Source: Phaseolus vulgaris (lineage: Eukaryota > Streptophyta > Magnoliopsida > Fabales > Fabaceae). From it: 64,000 nt of DNA. Positions 12,347 to 25,554 of the stretch are shown here, one piece after another (within the stretch, counting starts at the first letter, position 1; each line of letters starts with the position of its first letter). The notes under the pieces were generated by a model. That model worked only from the letters and a program-made list of their open reading frames with translations. It was not told the DNA's origin and searched no databases. The stretch is from positions 20,090,111 to 20,154,110 of the forward strand of contig NC_023754.2 of the NCBI RefSeq assembly GCF_000499845.2. The letters are read 5' to 3'. Both the position numbers and the translations under genes were made by a program.

Positions 12347-12522
12347 CTAGAATACACTTATATAGTAATTAGAATTGGCCACTGTCTTTCCCTGCTCTGG
12401 AGAAACTAAACTGTTGTGGTTCTGGTCAGGAAACAACCAATCTCCTGGTTTATCATCAGGGAAATGCACTTCAACACGAGGTCCATCAACATCAACCAAA
12501 GCTTGCTTGCACGCATAGTTTT
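12347..12522 (-). pseudogene. orphan coding-like fragment, unrecognised
   Basis: An open stretch on the minus strand reads ACKQALVDVDGPRVEVHFPD, then DKPGDWLFPDQNHNSLVSPE, with a stop soon after. An in-frame TAA lies immediately upstream. The composition (VDVDGPRVEVHFPDDKPGDW) looks like genuine protein sequence and unlike random AT-rich intergenic DNA. There is no ATG, no clear splice partner and no neighbouring exon. It is probably a gene-fragment duplication or a leftover exon; I do not recognise the family. Confidence 0.35.
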
Positions 12523-12631
12523 ACAATGAGAGCAAGCTTTAGAAACAATGTTTGTTCCCACATGGAGCACATGAATATATGATTTGGCTAAGTCACATCA
12601 TTCCAAAGCCAGAGAGAAAAGGCAGCCCATT

Positions 12632-12828
12632 GATTTAATTACTATGTACTAACTGATAACATATGGTTAAACATATGAAATAAATTGCCATTCACCATCC
12701 ATTCCAATTTTAACCTTTGCAAGGCGGACCGTAGATTTAATTACTATGTACTAACTGATCACATATGGTTAAAGATATTAAATAAATTGTCATTCACCAT
12801 CCATTCCGATTTTAACCTTTGCAAAAGC
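12632..12828 (+). repeat. two-copy tandem duplication, period about 102 bp
   Basis: The segment beginning GATTTAATTACTATGTACTA occurs at 12632 and again at 12734. Both copies run through a CATATGGTTAAA block and CATTCACCATCCATTCC and end near TTTTAACCTTTGCAA. The copies differ at a few positions, so the duplication is not brand new. No gene is involved. Confidence 0.85.
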
Positions 12829-13043
12829 AACTACGTCTATGGAATGCAAACTGGATCAAAAGAAAACAATAAAAATTTAAATCTATGGGCTGTCTCAAGT
12901 TTTAATGTAAGATACTTGCTAATTTTTCAGAACAGATTCCAACATCTGAAGCAAAACCCAAAAAGTAGCCTGAGTTAGATACCAAGATGCATGTTATTTA
13001 CTACATTGGTGAAAAGCCATATGTGAATCCTTAGAGAAATTAC

Positions 13044-13750
13044 TGTTGTTAGTAGGATAATAAGTGTACTGTTAGAAGGTTTCAGAAGGTTCTAGAGATC
13101 TCTTTGTAATCAATACTTCAGGGTTAGAATTTTCTGAATATAAAGGCTGATGTATTGCTTGAAATCAATCAATTGAATAAAATCTTCTCTCATTCAGATT
13201 AATCTTTTCAAGTTGGTATCAAAGCCATGTTCCGATCCTAGGACCCGTGAGTTATGTACTCTAGAATCTTCTAACAGCTTCTCAGAGTTTAGAATGGACA
13301 GAATATTATCAATCGAATCCATGCAACTGAGCGAATCAATCCATTGCATAGCAAGACAACACAACATTAAATTCTAAGAGGTATTTTATATTTACTTTTA
13401 GTTCTTTGGTCTTTTGTTTTATGATTGACAGAAAATACTGACTAGCCTAGCTGGTAAAGAAAGGAAATACAATAAAAGAATGGAGGGATAGTGACCCAAG
13501 ATTGTCAAGCTAACTGAAGAAAATATCAATTTCTGGTTGTCAATGTTCAAATTCACTATTGCCAATTTTCCAAATGACAACAAATACTAATTGACCAATT
13601 TAAAATTCACTAACATCTGCTTCTTCTATTAATATCTTACCTCTGCTGCTAACTAGCAAGACCTATAACAGTTTCTCTAACCATTTTAACTGACAACGCC
13701 TATTTGAGGCTGACTCACTTGGCTATTTTCAACAACAGTGGGGAGTGGAT
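13044..13750 (+). mobile_element. degenerate copia-type element: LTR end, primer-binding site and gag remnant
   Basis: A short LTR-like block (about 13044 or 13071 to 13212) ends in CA and is followed after three bases by TGGTATCAAAGCC at about 13216. That resembles the primer-binding site complementary to initiator-Met tRNA. About 290 bp further on, translation gives KLTEENINFWLSMFKFTIA-like sequence, similar in position and character to the start of copia gag. The rest is eroded and no downstream LTR was found. The left boundary is uncertain. Confidence 0.45.
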
Positions 13751-13759
13751 TTGGCTTTT

Positions 13760-15865
13760 TTTTATCAAAAATATTATCCAGTGGTGCTGTCAACATTACT
13801 AGTTATCAACACAACAAATTGAAGGACACACATGAACAAAAGTCCAAGTTGTCAACCCTGCAGCCTTGTCTTAATTGCTCAATATACATGCATACATGCT
13901 AGTCTCCCTCATAGACATACCGTTAGCAGGGGGGTCCTAACAAGCTAACACCCTCAATCATCTCGAATGTAGCTATATACATGTAGCGTGCAGTCAGATT
14001 AAATCTTCCTATACATGCATTCCTCGTTTTTTTTCCTTCTAAAAATGCATACATGACATCGCCTTTTCCCAATGTGTGGTTGGGTGTGTGCAAATATACA
14101 ACACATCACTTTTTTGACATATAGCTTTCTAGCTAGTGCTAGCTGGTTTGTAAATACTTTTCAATAAATGGAGAAACACCAAGTGATGCTCCCTACTTCA
14201 TCTACATCATTACTAACCTCTTAATCTAATTTTGAAATTACTTATAATTCCACCGTTCATGAGGTTTTAATAGCTCAAAGAAAGGAGATATCAGTTCATA
14301 ACAAAGTTGCAATGAGGTTAAGCAGCACACATGCATTTCAAATAAGGAGTCTAATTAATGTTCGGGATGATGGCTACCAATGTTTACCAAGTGCAACACT
14401 GCCACATACCTACATCTATAGTTTACATTTTTGACATAATATGTTGAAATCAAACAAAAATTAATGCGAATCCAACACAGTTTGGTGAAAATCGATCAAA
14501 AACTCTAGATCATAGAGATAAAATGCAAATCAGTGAAATTAAAAATAATCAAAACACAAATCAAGGAAACACAATTTGAATCATTAAACCCTATATTAAT
14601 TGAGTTAAAAAATCTAGATTATAGACATGAGAAAGCAAAGGAGACAAACCTAAAACTAACCACGGGAGGGAGAGAGAGCCTACGAGAAGCTCTCAGGGGC
14701 TTGAAAAAGTGTGCTTAGGAGAGAGAAATTCAAATCCTTCCATTTTTTAATGAAATTTCAAATTTCACTGTTATAGTTAACTGAAATTAATATAAAAGTT
14801 ATTCTAAAAAATAGTTATTACACTTTAACATATATTTATAAATTAATTTAAAATTATTATAAATAGATTCACCTTTTAAATATTAATATATTAAAAAATA
14901 TTATTTTTCTAAATTAAAATATCAATATTAATATAAACATAGCGTCACAATATATTGGCATTTATAAATTATAATTAAATTACAACATTTCAAATTATAT
15001 CTAAAGAAATTTAAAAAAATTAAAAATCAACTCTATTTGTATAGATTGAGGAGAGAGTAACAAATGAAAGAAAAGAAAAATAACAAAGAAAAAAGTTAAG
15101 TTGTTTAAAAACATAATGAAAAATTTGTAAATGATTGGATTGATATAAAATAATACTTTTTTATATTAATATAATTACAAAATAATTCAAAACATAATTG
15201 TAAAATAATTATTTTATTATAATATAAAAAAATATATTAATAATAATAATAAATCAATTTATCTCTATTTTGTACAGTGTTTTCTCAACTCAAATCATCT
15301 CAAAGTTGTGAAGGAAGTTTAAATTGATAAAACATTTTGTAAATGTATATTTATATTTGTATTTATTAATCATAGATTCACAATCAAAAGGACTATTCCA
15401 AGAAATTGAATTATATCAATTTTGACATAAATTTAACGCATTTTAAATTAAAAAGTTATTATATTTTAATATATTTATAATAATTATATATATATATATA
15501 TATAGATATTATCATGACATAGAATATTAGCATTTCAAACTTAAATAGGAAATAAAATTGAATTAAATTACATCAATGTATAATAGTTTATAAATTTAAT
15601 ATATGTTTAGCATATTTTATAATACTTTAGCAAATACTGATTTAGAAATTTGTACTGTAACATAATTAAAAAAATAGTGAATGTTTAGATTGAGAATGAC
15701 ATTGGAAAGCATAATAAAAAGAAATACCAGAATCCAAAACAATTCATAAATGTTTTTTTCTTTTGATTTTATATTCTTATTCATTCCTATTATAATTTTT
15801 TTTATTACAAACTCAAAATGATTTTCTCTGCAATACAACATACTAATTAAACTTTTGCGAGAAAC
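13760..15865. other. intergenic, AT-rich, no gene seen
   Basis: No supported coding region. Positions 14640-14740 hold a GA/CT-rich patch that looks like a leader but has no gene attached. From 14750 onward the sequence is very AT-rich, with a TA tract at about 15487-15504. Confidence 0.5.
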
Positions 15866-15870
15866 TTAAT

Positions 15871-15974
15871 AGTATAACCCTGCAATAACTTCAATAAAAT
15901 ACAACGAATCCAATTAAACTTTAGTATAACCCAGCAATAACTTCAATAAAATACAACGAATCCAATTAAACTTT
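15871..15974 (+). repeat. two-copy tandem duplication, period 52 bp
   Basis: A 52-bp unit starting AGTATAACCCTGCAATAAC is repeated immediately (15871-15922 and 15923-15974). I noted a single difference between the copies (CCCTG versus CCCAG), which indicates a recent duplication. Confidence 0.9.
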
Positions 15975-16531
15975 ACCTTCAACGATTTTTTCAAATTTAT
16001 GGTTTATATAAAACATGTTTACATTAAATAAATCATAAATCTCTTAATTCCATGTTTAAATTTTTTAATCTAATTTTAAAATATTTTATTTTACAATAAA
16101 AGTTTAAATAGACCTAAAATAATGGGTTCAGTTTCCATTCTCGTCTAACTAATTTGATAAAGTATTAAGCAGGTCCTAGTTTCCCAGCTGAGGATGGGAC
16201 GCACAGCACAATCATAGCGAGAAGTAAATGAGGTTCTTGCACTATTTTAATTGCAATCAGAATGTTCTTAGGTATGATGGCTAGAAACAACAGGAACTCT
16301 TCTTGTGCTATACAAATAATGTCAAAAAAGAATTACAGTGAACTACAGTACATCAGCACTCACTCAGACAAAGGAGGAAGCTTCATGAAGCAAATGAGTG
16401 AATATAAAGAACGTCAACCTAAAGAATGATTGACTTCATCATATGACATGCAGTGAATATATGAAGAACTTGTCCCCACCGAGTTCGAGTAAAAACACAA
16501 ACTTTTATTAGTTCTGTGAAAACGTGTGTAT

Positions 16532-19500
16532 TTACTTTCCAATGCCAAGTTCTTTTGATATGTCTCTTGTCAAGCTAAATTGCAAAGTATTATGCCATGG
16601 AAACAAGGTGCGGGTCACAGGAAGCTTTCTCCGAAGATCCTGCAGCAGATAATTTAATGAAATAGCCTTCATATTCAACAGATAATGCTATAGATATAAG
16701 AAAGGCATTATATATAGCTTGCCCTTTTTATTACCTCTTTCACTCATACACTTTGGTAATTCGGATTAATCATATAAATTATATACAACATCAATAACAT
16801 AAAATAATTATTCAGTAAGTAGAAGGATAAAAAGAAAGCATCTTAAAGGTGTTCGGTCTCAGTCCTGACATGAATGCTTAATGAGAAATGTTAGGTACAT
16901 GGCATTGGTTTAATGGGAATCAAAAATCACCACAGACATCACAGAAATGCCACATCTGAAGCTTAGATTAAAAAAATGCAGGATGACATAACAGGGGTTA
17001 CCTTGAAAGTCGAATCAGGAAGGTTTAGATATGATGCCTGTCAAGTTATGGTCATTAGTAAACCATGTGCACATTATTAAAATAGAAAGAACGAAATACC
17101 CTAGCCAGAACAAACTAATTCAGAACCTCAAGAGAAGCAAGGTACTCCGTTTCATGATGACGAATAATGCTTGTTATGGCAAGTGCACATTCTTCGGGGG
17201 CCTAAAATCAAATCAAATAATAAAATATTAATAGATAAGCTTTAACACAAACATAATTAGATAAATGTTGTCTTTCTATAAACAATCCATTTCTATCTCA
17301 ACCTTATCATTTTATAACAGACATTTACTAAAATATTCTCGGGCGCGTAGAATATACAAGTACATTTATCGGAAAACAACTATGGAAAGACTTGAGTAGT
17401 GCATCCACACCTAATAAAAATAAAATGTCTAATGCTGATTTTTGGTAACCTGAAAAAGAGTTGCATCTTTGCATTCGTGTTTCGCATCTAACTGCACATT
17501 TCCTTCCTCAAAATAATGGGCACCCACCTGAAAATGGGTTAAAATAATCATGTTTTAAGAGCCTTGCACCATATCATTCAAAATTAATGCATAAATATCT
17601 ATACAATATTACCTGCGTTTTACCCTTTACTTCCACTGTTTGTTGATCATATTTGAACTCAATATTCCATACTGAAGACCAACTCCCGTTGCTATAAACA
17701 GAAGCCAAAGAAAATTAAAGTATATTAACATTATTAATGTATCAATGTTCTTATTTGGAACTAGTATGGTAGAAAACATCAATCAAAAAGAAAAGTTGGA
17801 ATTTCAGTCAACTTATTTCACAAACCAGAAATTCTGTGGGCTATGCCTGGCAGCAGAAATCACCACAGCAAGCTCAAAATTAGAACCTGGGCCCTCTACA
17901 TCCTTCCCATTTATGCAGTAAACAGAGCAGACACCTTTTGGATAGGCTTCTTCAACATATTTAAGTACTTCAGCGTCCAGATTGCATCTGCAGTAAACAA
18001 ATACCGTGTAATGCAAACAATGTACGACAATAAAGATATAAAAATGTGGTATTAAATTTACTTTATTAAAGGGCTGAATCTCTATTTCATGTCCTCAAAC
18101 ATCAACAATATAGTTTTTTATTTATATAAAAGAATAAATAGACAGATATTAACTAAACTCAGTATTGAGTCTACTTCTAACTAAAATACAGTACACATTC
18201 CCAATAAAACAGCTCCAAGGAAACCACAAATCTAAGTGGATTACGAATTAGCATTGAAGAAGATATTTCCAGAGCAATCTACTGTAAACAAGTTCGGACA
18301 GGTAAAAGTGGAGCAATAATATATTACTAAAGCAACAGAGAAGAATTTATTTCAAAAGAGGAGAACAAATTCAAAGAAATTTAACATGAATCAGTATGTT
18401 CTGCCTCTGAATAGATTTTGAAGCTCCCTCTGGTAAAGGAACATTTGATTATTAAACATGAAATACTTCAACCACGAAGAAAATCAGAGAATTACCGAAA
18501 TTCTTCGACATATGGAGTTGGAAGTTCTTCGTCTGTGGCAGGTCTCACATCTGTACAAACCTGTGACATTGAGCATACAATCATAGGACAACAAGCACAC
18601 AGCTTGGAACTACTACACACACTTTAACCTATTCATCACAAAAGTCATAGATAGTTAAAGTAACAAAATTTTCATGATTTGCTTAATCCCCACTTCCAAC
18701 TAATATTTTCTCGCAATTTTGACGTATCAAGCTAAAACGCATGTTCCAGCAAGCAAGTTTAAAAAGCATAGAGTGGCACCTTATAATACTTCAATGTATA
18801 CATCGATATACTAAAGTTGAGATCAATGCATGAAGATCCAGATTACAGTAAATCTAAACATTAACTTGTTCCACTTTCATTACTACTAAAGCTGAATTAA
18901 AGAAATTAAAAGTGAGCATAACAAATGTCTAGTCTTCTCATTCGCTTCCTTAAAAAAGAAACGAAAAGTTAAGCAAAGCACGAATATTAAAACTCAAAAA
19001 TATCTCCTGAAATAGTATGTTGGAAATTATGGTAATTGGTACTTACTTGTTTAACATGGTCAACAATTGCTACTTGAGCAGTCCTAGGTTCAAGAAATGC
19101 ATTACCCTCAAGTTCACCAAACGAAGTAACCAGTACCTGCAAGCACGTGCGAAGTCCAACAAGAAATTGGAAAATAAAATCCACTGAACGAACTAAAAAA
19201 GAAATGAAAATTGACGAGCAAACCCTAGGAAAATAAGTTGTTGAGTGAGAGTGAGAGAGAGTGAGTGGGAGAGAGAGAGAGGGAGAGTTACGTCTCCGCT
19301 ACGATTGGACATTTGAAGGGAAATCAAGTGGGATTTGTTGTAAAAGGGAAAAGCCTCGGAAGCGGCCTCATTGTACAAATCGTCGCTGCTGAGAATGGAT
19401 TTCACATCTGCAGAAAGGATTGGGGAATTAATCGCATTGTGGAGCAATAGATAGAGAGATAGGGGAAAAGGAAGATGAAGAACCTTTGGCGACGTATTGG

Positions 19501-19592
19501 ATTTCCCCAGGAGGAGAGTTGAGGAGGAACCATTTGGCGATTTCCACTTTGTGCTTATCGCTGAGCTCTGATTCTTCTTCTTCTTCGGCCAT
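16532..19592 (-). CDS. CPA: F-actin-capping protein subunit alpha
   Basis: Ten exons on the minus strand: 19484-19592, 19292-19407, 19047-19136, 18496-18560, 17826-17987, 17613-17691, 17450-17527, 17127-17201, 17002-17037 and 16532-16639, together 918 nt, 305 residues. Length and sequence fit the plant alpha subunit of the capping-protein heterodimer, which binds the barbed ends of actin filaments and blocks subunit exchange. Both family signatures are visible: AHYFEEGNVQL in exon 7, and FKDLRRKLP across exons 9 and 10. RTLFPWHNTLQFSLTRD and the actin-binding C-terminal tail follow. The acidic start MAEEEEESELSDKHKVEIAK leads directly into the conserved helical stalk, supporting this ATG. The partner beta subunit is not in the window. 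No lesion is visible and the gene looks functional. Confidence 0.95.
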
Positions 19593-19752
19593 GTCTTGGT
19601 TCGGAGGAGAAAACGCGATTTTATTTAAAATAAAATGCGAAATGGAACGAAGATCTCATTGTCTCGTCGTCTCGTCTTTTCTGAATGATATAGAAGAGAA
19701 GAGAACGCTTCTTCGCCAATCAGGCTCGTGGGCTCCACAATTGAAAACATAA

Positions 19753-19760
19753 TGGGCCCA
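19753..19760. promoter_or_regulatory. site II-type promoter element upstream of CPA
   Basis: The palindrome TGGGCCCA lies about 160 bp upstream of the CPA start codon. TGGGCC/T site II elements bind TCP factors and are common in plant housekeeping promoters. Assignment to CPA rests on distance and orientation only. Confidence 0.4.
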
Positions 19761-19764
19761 ACCT

Positions 19765-20879
19765 CGTCTATTAATCATACTTAATACATCGTTGTGTAAT
19801 GTGTGGAGCTAGTGTGTGTGATCTGTAAAGTTTATTGCATAGGCCATAGCTCGGAGTTTCGGCTCAAATCATTTTGCTCCACAATCACGCTCTCTCAGCA
19901 TCATACATTACACTACCACTTCAGTAAATTGCTAAAAAAGCTGAGAAATCCAACGCCTAAAGTACCTAAAAATATTCGTGTTCCCCAAATCGCAGTATTA
20001 CCATTAACTAGTCGACAAACACCAGTTATTGTGATTTATGAAGGAATAGGTTTAAATAATGTCGGTAATGGTAACCGTTTTTAAAACTTTTATTATTTAA
20101 TGCATCAATTGAAAACAAAAACACTAGATATACTAATTTTACACAAATAATAACAACTCCTTCAAAATTGTAAATATTTTCGTCTGTAAATGATAAAACT
20201 TCTATCACAAAACATGCAATATAAAAGCTGCATATAAAATATTTTTGTGTAAAGAAGTAAGCTTTCTTTCATAACTAAGCTATCTAAGAAAAAAATTGCA
20301 TTTGGTCAGTAAAGAATATAGGAATAAATCTCAATCATTCAATTAAAAATTATTAAGACCAAATTTAAAAGATCTACGATCTTAAGTGTTGATATATGAT
20401 TATTTGAGTTAGATCAATTAGTTCTATGTTGAGGTGAGAAGTGAAATAGTAGCACTGAAAATATTTATAGAACATATTTAATGAAAGTGCAATGCATGCG
20501 CGAGATATTTGTGTTTTTTTTTTAACTGGGAATACTTTTAGAAAATCAAAATTGCAACTTACTAAAATGCATTTTCTAAAAATAATAGTATACATTAGAC
20601 AATAACTGTATATATATTACATGAACTTTATTTTTGTCCTACTCGGTGCTTTCCAAAACTTCTCAAAAGATAGTAAGAACGGGCCTTTACAGTTCTACCT
20701 TCAGGACGCCGTGTCACAATATAATTCTGTCCTCAAACTTAATAAACTATACGAATAAGTAAGCTATTTGAGTTACAAATCCTCAGCAATTTTACTACGT
20801 TTAACTGCTTGTCTAACAAAAACTCAATTATTTTAAACGAAACCCGAAGATTTGAATTTACACACCCTAAACTATGTTT
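19765..20879. other. intergenic between CPA and the tafazzin-like gene
   Basis: No coding region is supported. The part nearest 20880, up to a few hundred bases, is probably the 3' UTR of the tafazzin-like gene (minus strand). The remainder is AT-rich. Confidence 0.45.
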
Positions 20880-23800
20880 TCAGTGATGGGCGTAATTCCA
20901 CTGCCGTAATAGATTTGCTCCCAAAAACTGCTTCCATGCCTTTAAGGGCCCTACCTCTCTACTACAGCCGGCAGAGTTCTTTGTTTCATTATTCATAAAT
21001 ATGCCTCTGGCAGCAAATGACACAAGCTCCATCTGATCAGTATAACCGCGCATCCTGTAAGAGAATCCAGCTCTCCAACTCTGATCACCATGAGATTGCT
21101 GAGGCCGAGAAACACTAACATTTAAGACGGAAACTGTTTCTTGTCTCTGCTTGGAATCATCTTCAGACATGAAGCTATCCATTCCAAATAATTCCCAATC
21201 AACCTGCTGCAATAGTTCAGATGTTCGTTCAGTGCTGCGTGAGGAGTGATCTTGTAGTTGCATTTCCTGTTCAGCTAAAGTGTCAACCTGGGCTTTCAGT
21301 TCATGCAACCGATCGCCAATTCTTGATGCTATTGCATCATACAGTCGTCCTCTTGGCACATCCAAGCCTTTCTCCATGTCAAGTTCAAGTATATCATCAA
21401 AATTGATCGGATCACCTATGAGCACTGTAACCTGTCCAACCATGTCATACTGATCAGGGTATGAAATTTAAACTGAAAAATAAAAAACAACTAAAATTAA
21501 TCCCATCAATAAAAATATATGCCAGTCAATGCAGAATCTAGATTCTGTAATTGAACGTCTTCATCCGAGGGAATGAGAAACAAATCCAAAGTTAAGGCGC
21601 AAGGAGTGCAGCAGTCTAACTCCATGCAGCAATGAAAACCCCATATATGCTGATACAATATTCTAAGAAATGAATCAAAAATACGTACCATCTTGCCTAT
21701 TCTGGGAAAGTTAGCACCTATAGGCATAATCTCCTGCATCCCTGTATGTACAAATGGGACAACAAGGGGTGTGCTATCTCCATCCAGGACCAACCTGATG
21801 GTGGAAGTTTAAGTCAATAACATGTTTTACACTAATAAATTAAAAATAGAAGAAATAAAGAGAATTAAAATTGAGGAGATGAAAATACAGTATTGACCTC
21901 ATACACATGAACAAGGTTACTAAAAATAAAAGAAATAATAGTACAAATATGAAATATAGTCTCCAAATGTAACATAACAAGCTATTTTAGAAATTAATAA
22001 CTATTATGTAACATGGAAAATATTATCATTGGTGGTAAATTACCATCACATTATGACTACAGCACACATACATATAAATAAACATCTTTGAACCTTCACT
22101 AAGACATGCTGTGAAGCCAGAGACAAATACGTGGCATAAAATCATACCAACATAACCTAAAAAATATATTGTATATTAATGATATCAATACATAAAAGTT
22201 TAAGAAGATCATGCTTATATAAATAAAATAAATAAATCATAAGCCTGAATAACATCACTAAATTTTTAAAGGAGAAAATTAATGAATTTTACATCCTTAT
22301 CAATTCCAGAAGTAAAATTTATAATATAACAGAGTTCAATAAATGTTAGTTTCAGTTTTGGTTCAAAGGTTTTTCTGGGTTATGGTGGTGTATAATGGGT
22401 TGAGTTAACTTCTATCTCTTTCTCTCTTCAAACCAGTTACAAAAATTTGATCCCATTTCTTATTTTGTTCCCCATCTTTATAGGAGAAGAGACTTCCCAC
22501 AATGTACGGAGGTACTGGAGAACGGTTTCCACAAATCGCAGATTAGTTGGTTGGTTTCTAGGATTCTCGCCAAGGATATCGGTCAGAATCCTAAAAATGC
22601 ACTCAAGTCAGTTGAGAGATCGATCTCCTCAGACCTGATGACTAGAGATCAGCCTTCAGACACATCTCTTCATGGCCGAACCCCCTTATAGATACAGTTT
22701 TCATTCAAATTCATTTAGTCTAAATGTCATTTGAGCAAATAACAATAATTTTTGGCTCGTAATGGTAATAGTACACAACTTCTTTTTCCAGAACTTAACT
22801 GCTTAATTAGCATGAGTTATACGTTCCTAGCTTCTATTGGAATATATGGAAAAATAAATTGTGAAAAAAATCTTGAGAACCAACTATTAGTTCAATATTT
22901 AAATCGTAATACACTAAACAATCAGAAGATAATCTTGTTATTTGACAAATAAAAGTGTAAGCAAAACCCAGCTGGCATAACAAGAAACAAGCAAAACTTA
23001 CAGTTAGCATTCTACTGCAAACTACTACAGAATATCGTTACCTCCCAACACCTCTCTTGGAAGAGCTCATGGTTTTTCCACCATCCCGGGAGCGGCTACC
23101 TTCTGGGAATATGTGGACCCAGCTACCATGGTTCAATTTCGAAAGGGCCATGTCCATTCCCTACAGAGGAGAAAGTAGATGGAATTACTATCATCCCTAA
23201 CTATAGAAGTTTCAGTTCAGAGAGGCAAGGGGGAAGCAAGAGACAAATGAAGGATAAGAAAAGATAAATACAAATCAGAGATACTCTATTGATTACAAAA
23301 ACCAACACCCCTATAATAGGAAGTACGTGAAGAACTAACAAAATTGTTAACAGAACAGAACAGAACATGAAGATAAATTGAATCATTCAATCAAGTCATA
23401 GCAGAGTAATAAAAAGTTGAAACAGTTGAAAACGAAGAAAAGTGAGATCGTCACCAGAGTTTACCTATTACCATAGACTCAAATTGGATGACAAAAGTTC
23501 ATGAGAATCATTCACCAATATTACAAAACAATGTAAAAGGCTCTTAGCTTATGTCTGTTGGATCCATACCTCCTGATAAATCCCATCACCCCGAGAAACT
23601 GGCAAGACTTTGACAGATCGAAAGAATGCAGAAGTAACAGGGTTTTTAAAACACCTATCAGTTGCACAAAGCGTCCATCTAAGATTCCTAGCATCCAAAA
23701 GAACACTAGGAGGAAGCAGAGAAGCAATGACAAGCGGATCATCCATGGATGCAACATGATTGCTGACCTGAAAATGAAAAGTCAACAGCAAAGGCTCGTC

Positions 23801-24481
23801 AAATAATTAAATCCAAACAAAAATAGATTCATGTTCGAATGCTTGGACAAACACGTACCGTAAGAAGGGGTTTACCCTGAGGTCTATGTAGCAAGGCAGA
23901 GTGCAGTTTTTCTAAACCATGCACCTATTCTTCCACACATAAAACAGTCGCATCACATATCAGAATGCAAGATATAATAAACCAAACAAGAAATATAAGT
24001 GGCATAGCATACCTGGACACGGTTTAATCCATTCATAAACACGTGACAAACATTTCCAAGAACAGGAACGGCAACTGCTTGCATCATACGAACAAGAGTT
24101 GAATCTTCTTCCGAACTGAAATCCCTGGCAACTTTAAATACATAGGCAAAAAAAATCAAGTGAAAAACCTAGCAAATAGCACCTATTACAATATTCGAGA
24201 AAACATATCTACGGATTTATAATGAAAGCGTTAATTAATCAGACACCTCGTTTGCGATAAAAAGACGTGGAAGAAGGCAACGATTCTGTCCGGAAATCAT
24301 GAAATCTGTTAAGCCAACGTTTAATAGTGGAGGCGAAGTAGACGTCGGCGGCGGGAATGAAGGTGTGGTGTTGGCGGCGGCGCCAATGGCGGTCGACGGC
24401 AACTCGGAAGCGGTTCCTGAGCTGTAACTGCAGGGATCGCGCCTTACTCTTCCAAACATCACCGCGATCGAGACGGGGCAT
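20880..24481 (-). CDS. tafazzin-like phospholipid/lysophospholipid acyltransferase
   Basis: Seven exons on the minus strand: 24247-24481, 24013-24131, 23859-23924, 23570-23767, 23042-23160, 21689-21794 and 20880-21431, together 1395 nt, 464 residues. The acyltransferase block HX4D is at His144-Asp149 (NHVASMDD). The substrate block FPEGSRSRDG follows from Phe224, and the VPFVHTGM and MPIG blocks complete the PlsC-type fold. Tafazzins move acyl chains between phospholipids such as cardiolipin; related plant enzymes also act on lysophospholipids. The N-terminus is basic and may target mitochondria (inference). About 180 residues after the catalytic domain, poor in recognisable motifs, match the long form of the plant family. 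Intron 5 (21795-23041) is long and holds a possible LTR scrap near 22595-22625. The ATG at 24481 opens a long GC-rich first exon. Confidence 0.9.
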
Positions 24482-25090
24482 CGATAAAGAAAACGGAATA
24501 GAGAGACAGAGAGACAGAGAGAGAATTTAAGAGAAGAAATGAGTTTCCGAAGAATGGGGGCGTGCAGTTAGTGGCACAGCTGAAGTAACAAAACGTTAGT
24601 GTAGAAGGAGAAAACGATGGGATGTAACAATTTCTAACACCGCTTATTGACTAGGGTATCGACCCTATATACAAGCAAAAATTGTAGTAATTTATTAATT
24701 TCTTATTTATTGCTTATTTATATTTATGGATTAATTTGGTAATCTGTTGGATAGGGATGACCCACTCCAGCGACATTACACGTCTACCTTTCTCATTTGG
24801 GAGGACCCGCACTACACATATTTCTTGCATATTATTCCTATTAAGATTAATCTCTTATGCTTCGGCCTGGATTAATTTTGGATTTGGCTAAATTATAAAA
24901 AAACATCAAGAGAATTTCTTAATCCACTTTTTATTTTCATTCTATAATTTGTTTTTGTCATATGACCATTACTTAATCTGTAATCAAGGATATTTGGACA
25001 AGTTTCTCTGTCTAAAAAATGGAATAAGACAAAATTTCAGCATAAAAAATTATTTTTTTATAAACTAGTTTTAAAAGCAAAGACAGAATG

Positions 25091-25121
<31 letters not shown>

Positions 25122-25554
25122 AAGTGTATCTGTGTGTTTCAATTTATCGTTCAACAGCTGCATTTGTATCTCCTCATTCTTCCATTCAGTCTCCCCCATT
25201 CTTTCTCCAATATCTGTATTCACTTTCTAAGAAAAAAAATACACTTTAACTGCTATTGTACATTGATATATAAAAAAAAACATTAGCTATATTTACAACA
25301 AATTGAGTCTAAAAAATATAAAATCATCACAAATCTATTTCAACCTTCTAGATTACTTACTAATAATTTTAAATGAATATTACGGTGAAGAAGTTTCTTT
25401 ACATACGCAAGGATAAGAATGTGTGAAATGATTCTCTTTCATATAAAATGCACATCGAAATTTCTAGCTAAAAAGAGGCACCCAATCTTCATTTATATAA
25501 GCTGGCGTGTCGTTGGGAAGTGAAAGTACGTCAGTTTATGAACTGATCACAACA
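24482..25554. other. 5' leader of the tafazzin-like gene, then intergenic
   Basis: Positions 24482-24560 hold a GA/CT-rich leader with repeated GAGAGACA units. Beyond it is AT-rich DNA with a TA microsatellite at about 25090-25118. The last few hundred bases before 25555 are probably the 3' UTR of the next minus-strand gene. No further gene is seen. Confidence 0.45.

Noticed and set aside
22447..22638. 63-codon plus-strand frame inside intron 5 of the tafazzin-like gene
   Set aside because: No family resemblance; part of it resembles the dispersed LTR core, so it is more likely a repeat scrap.
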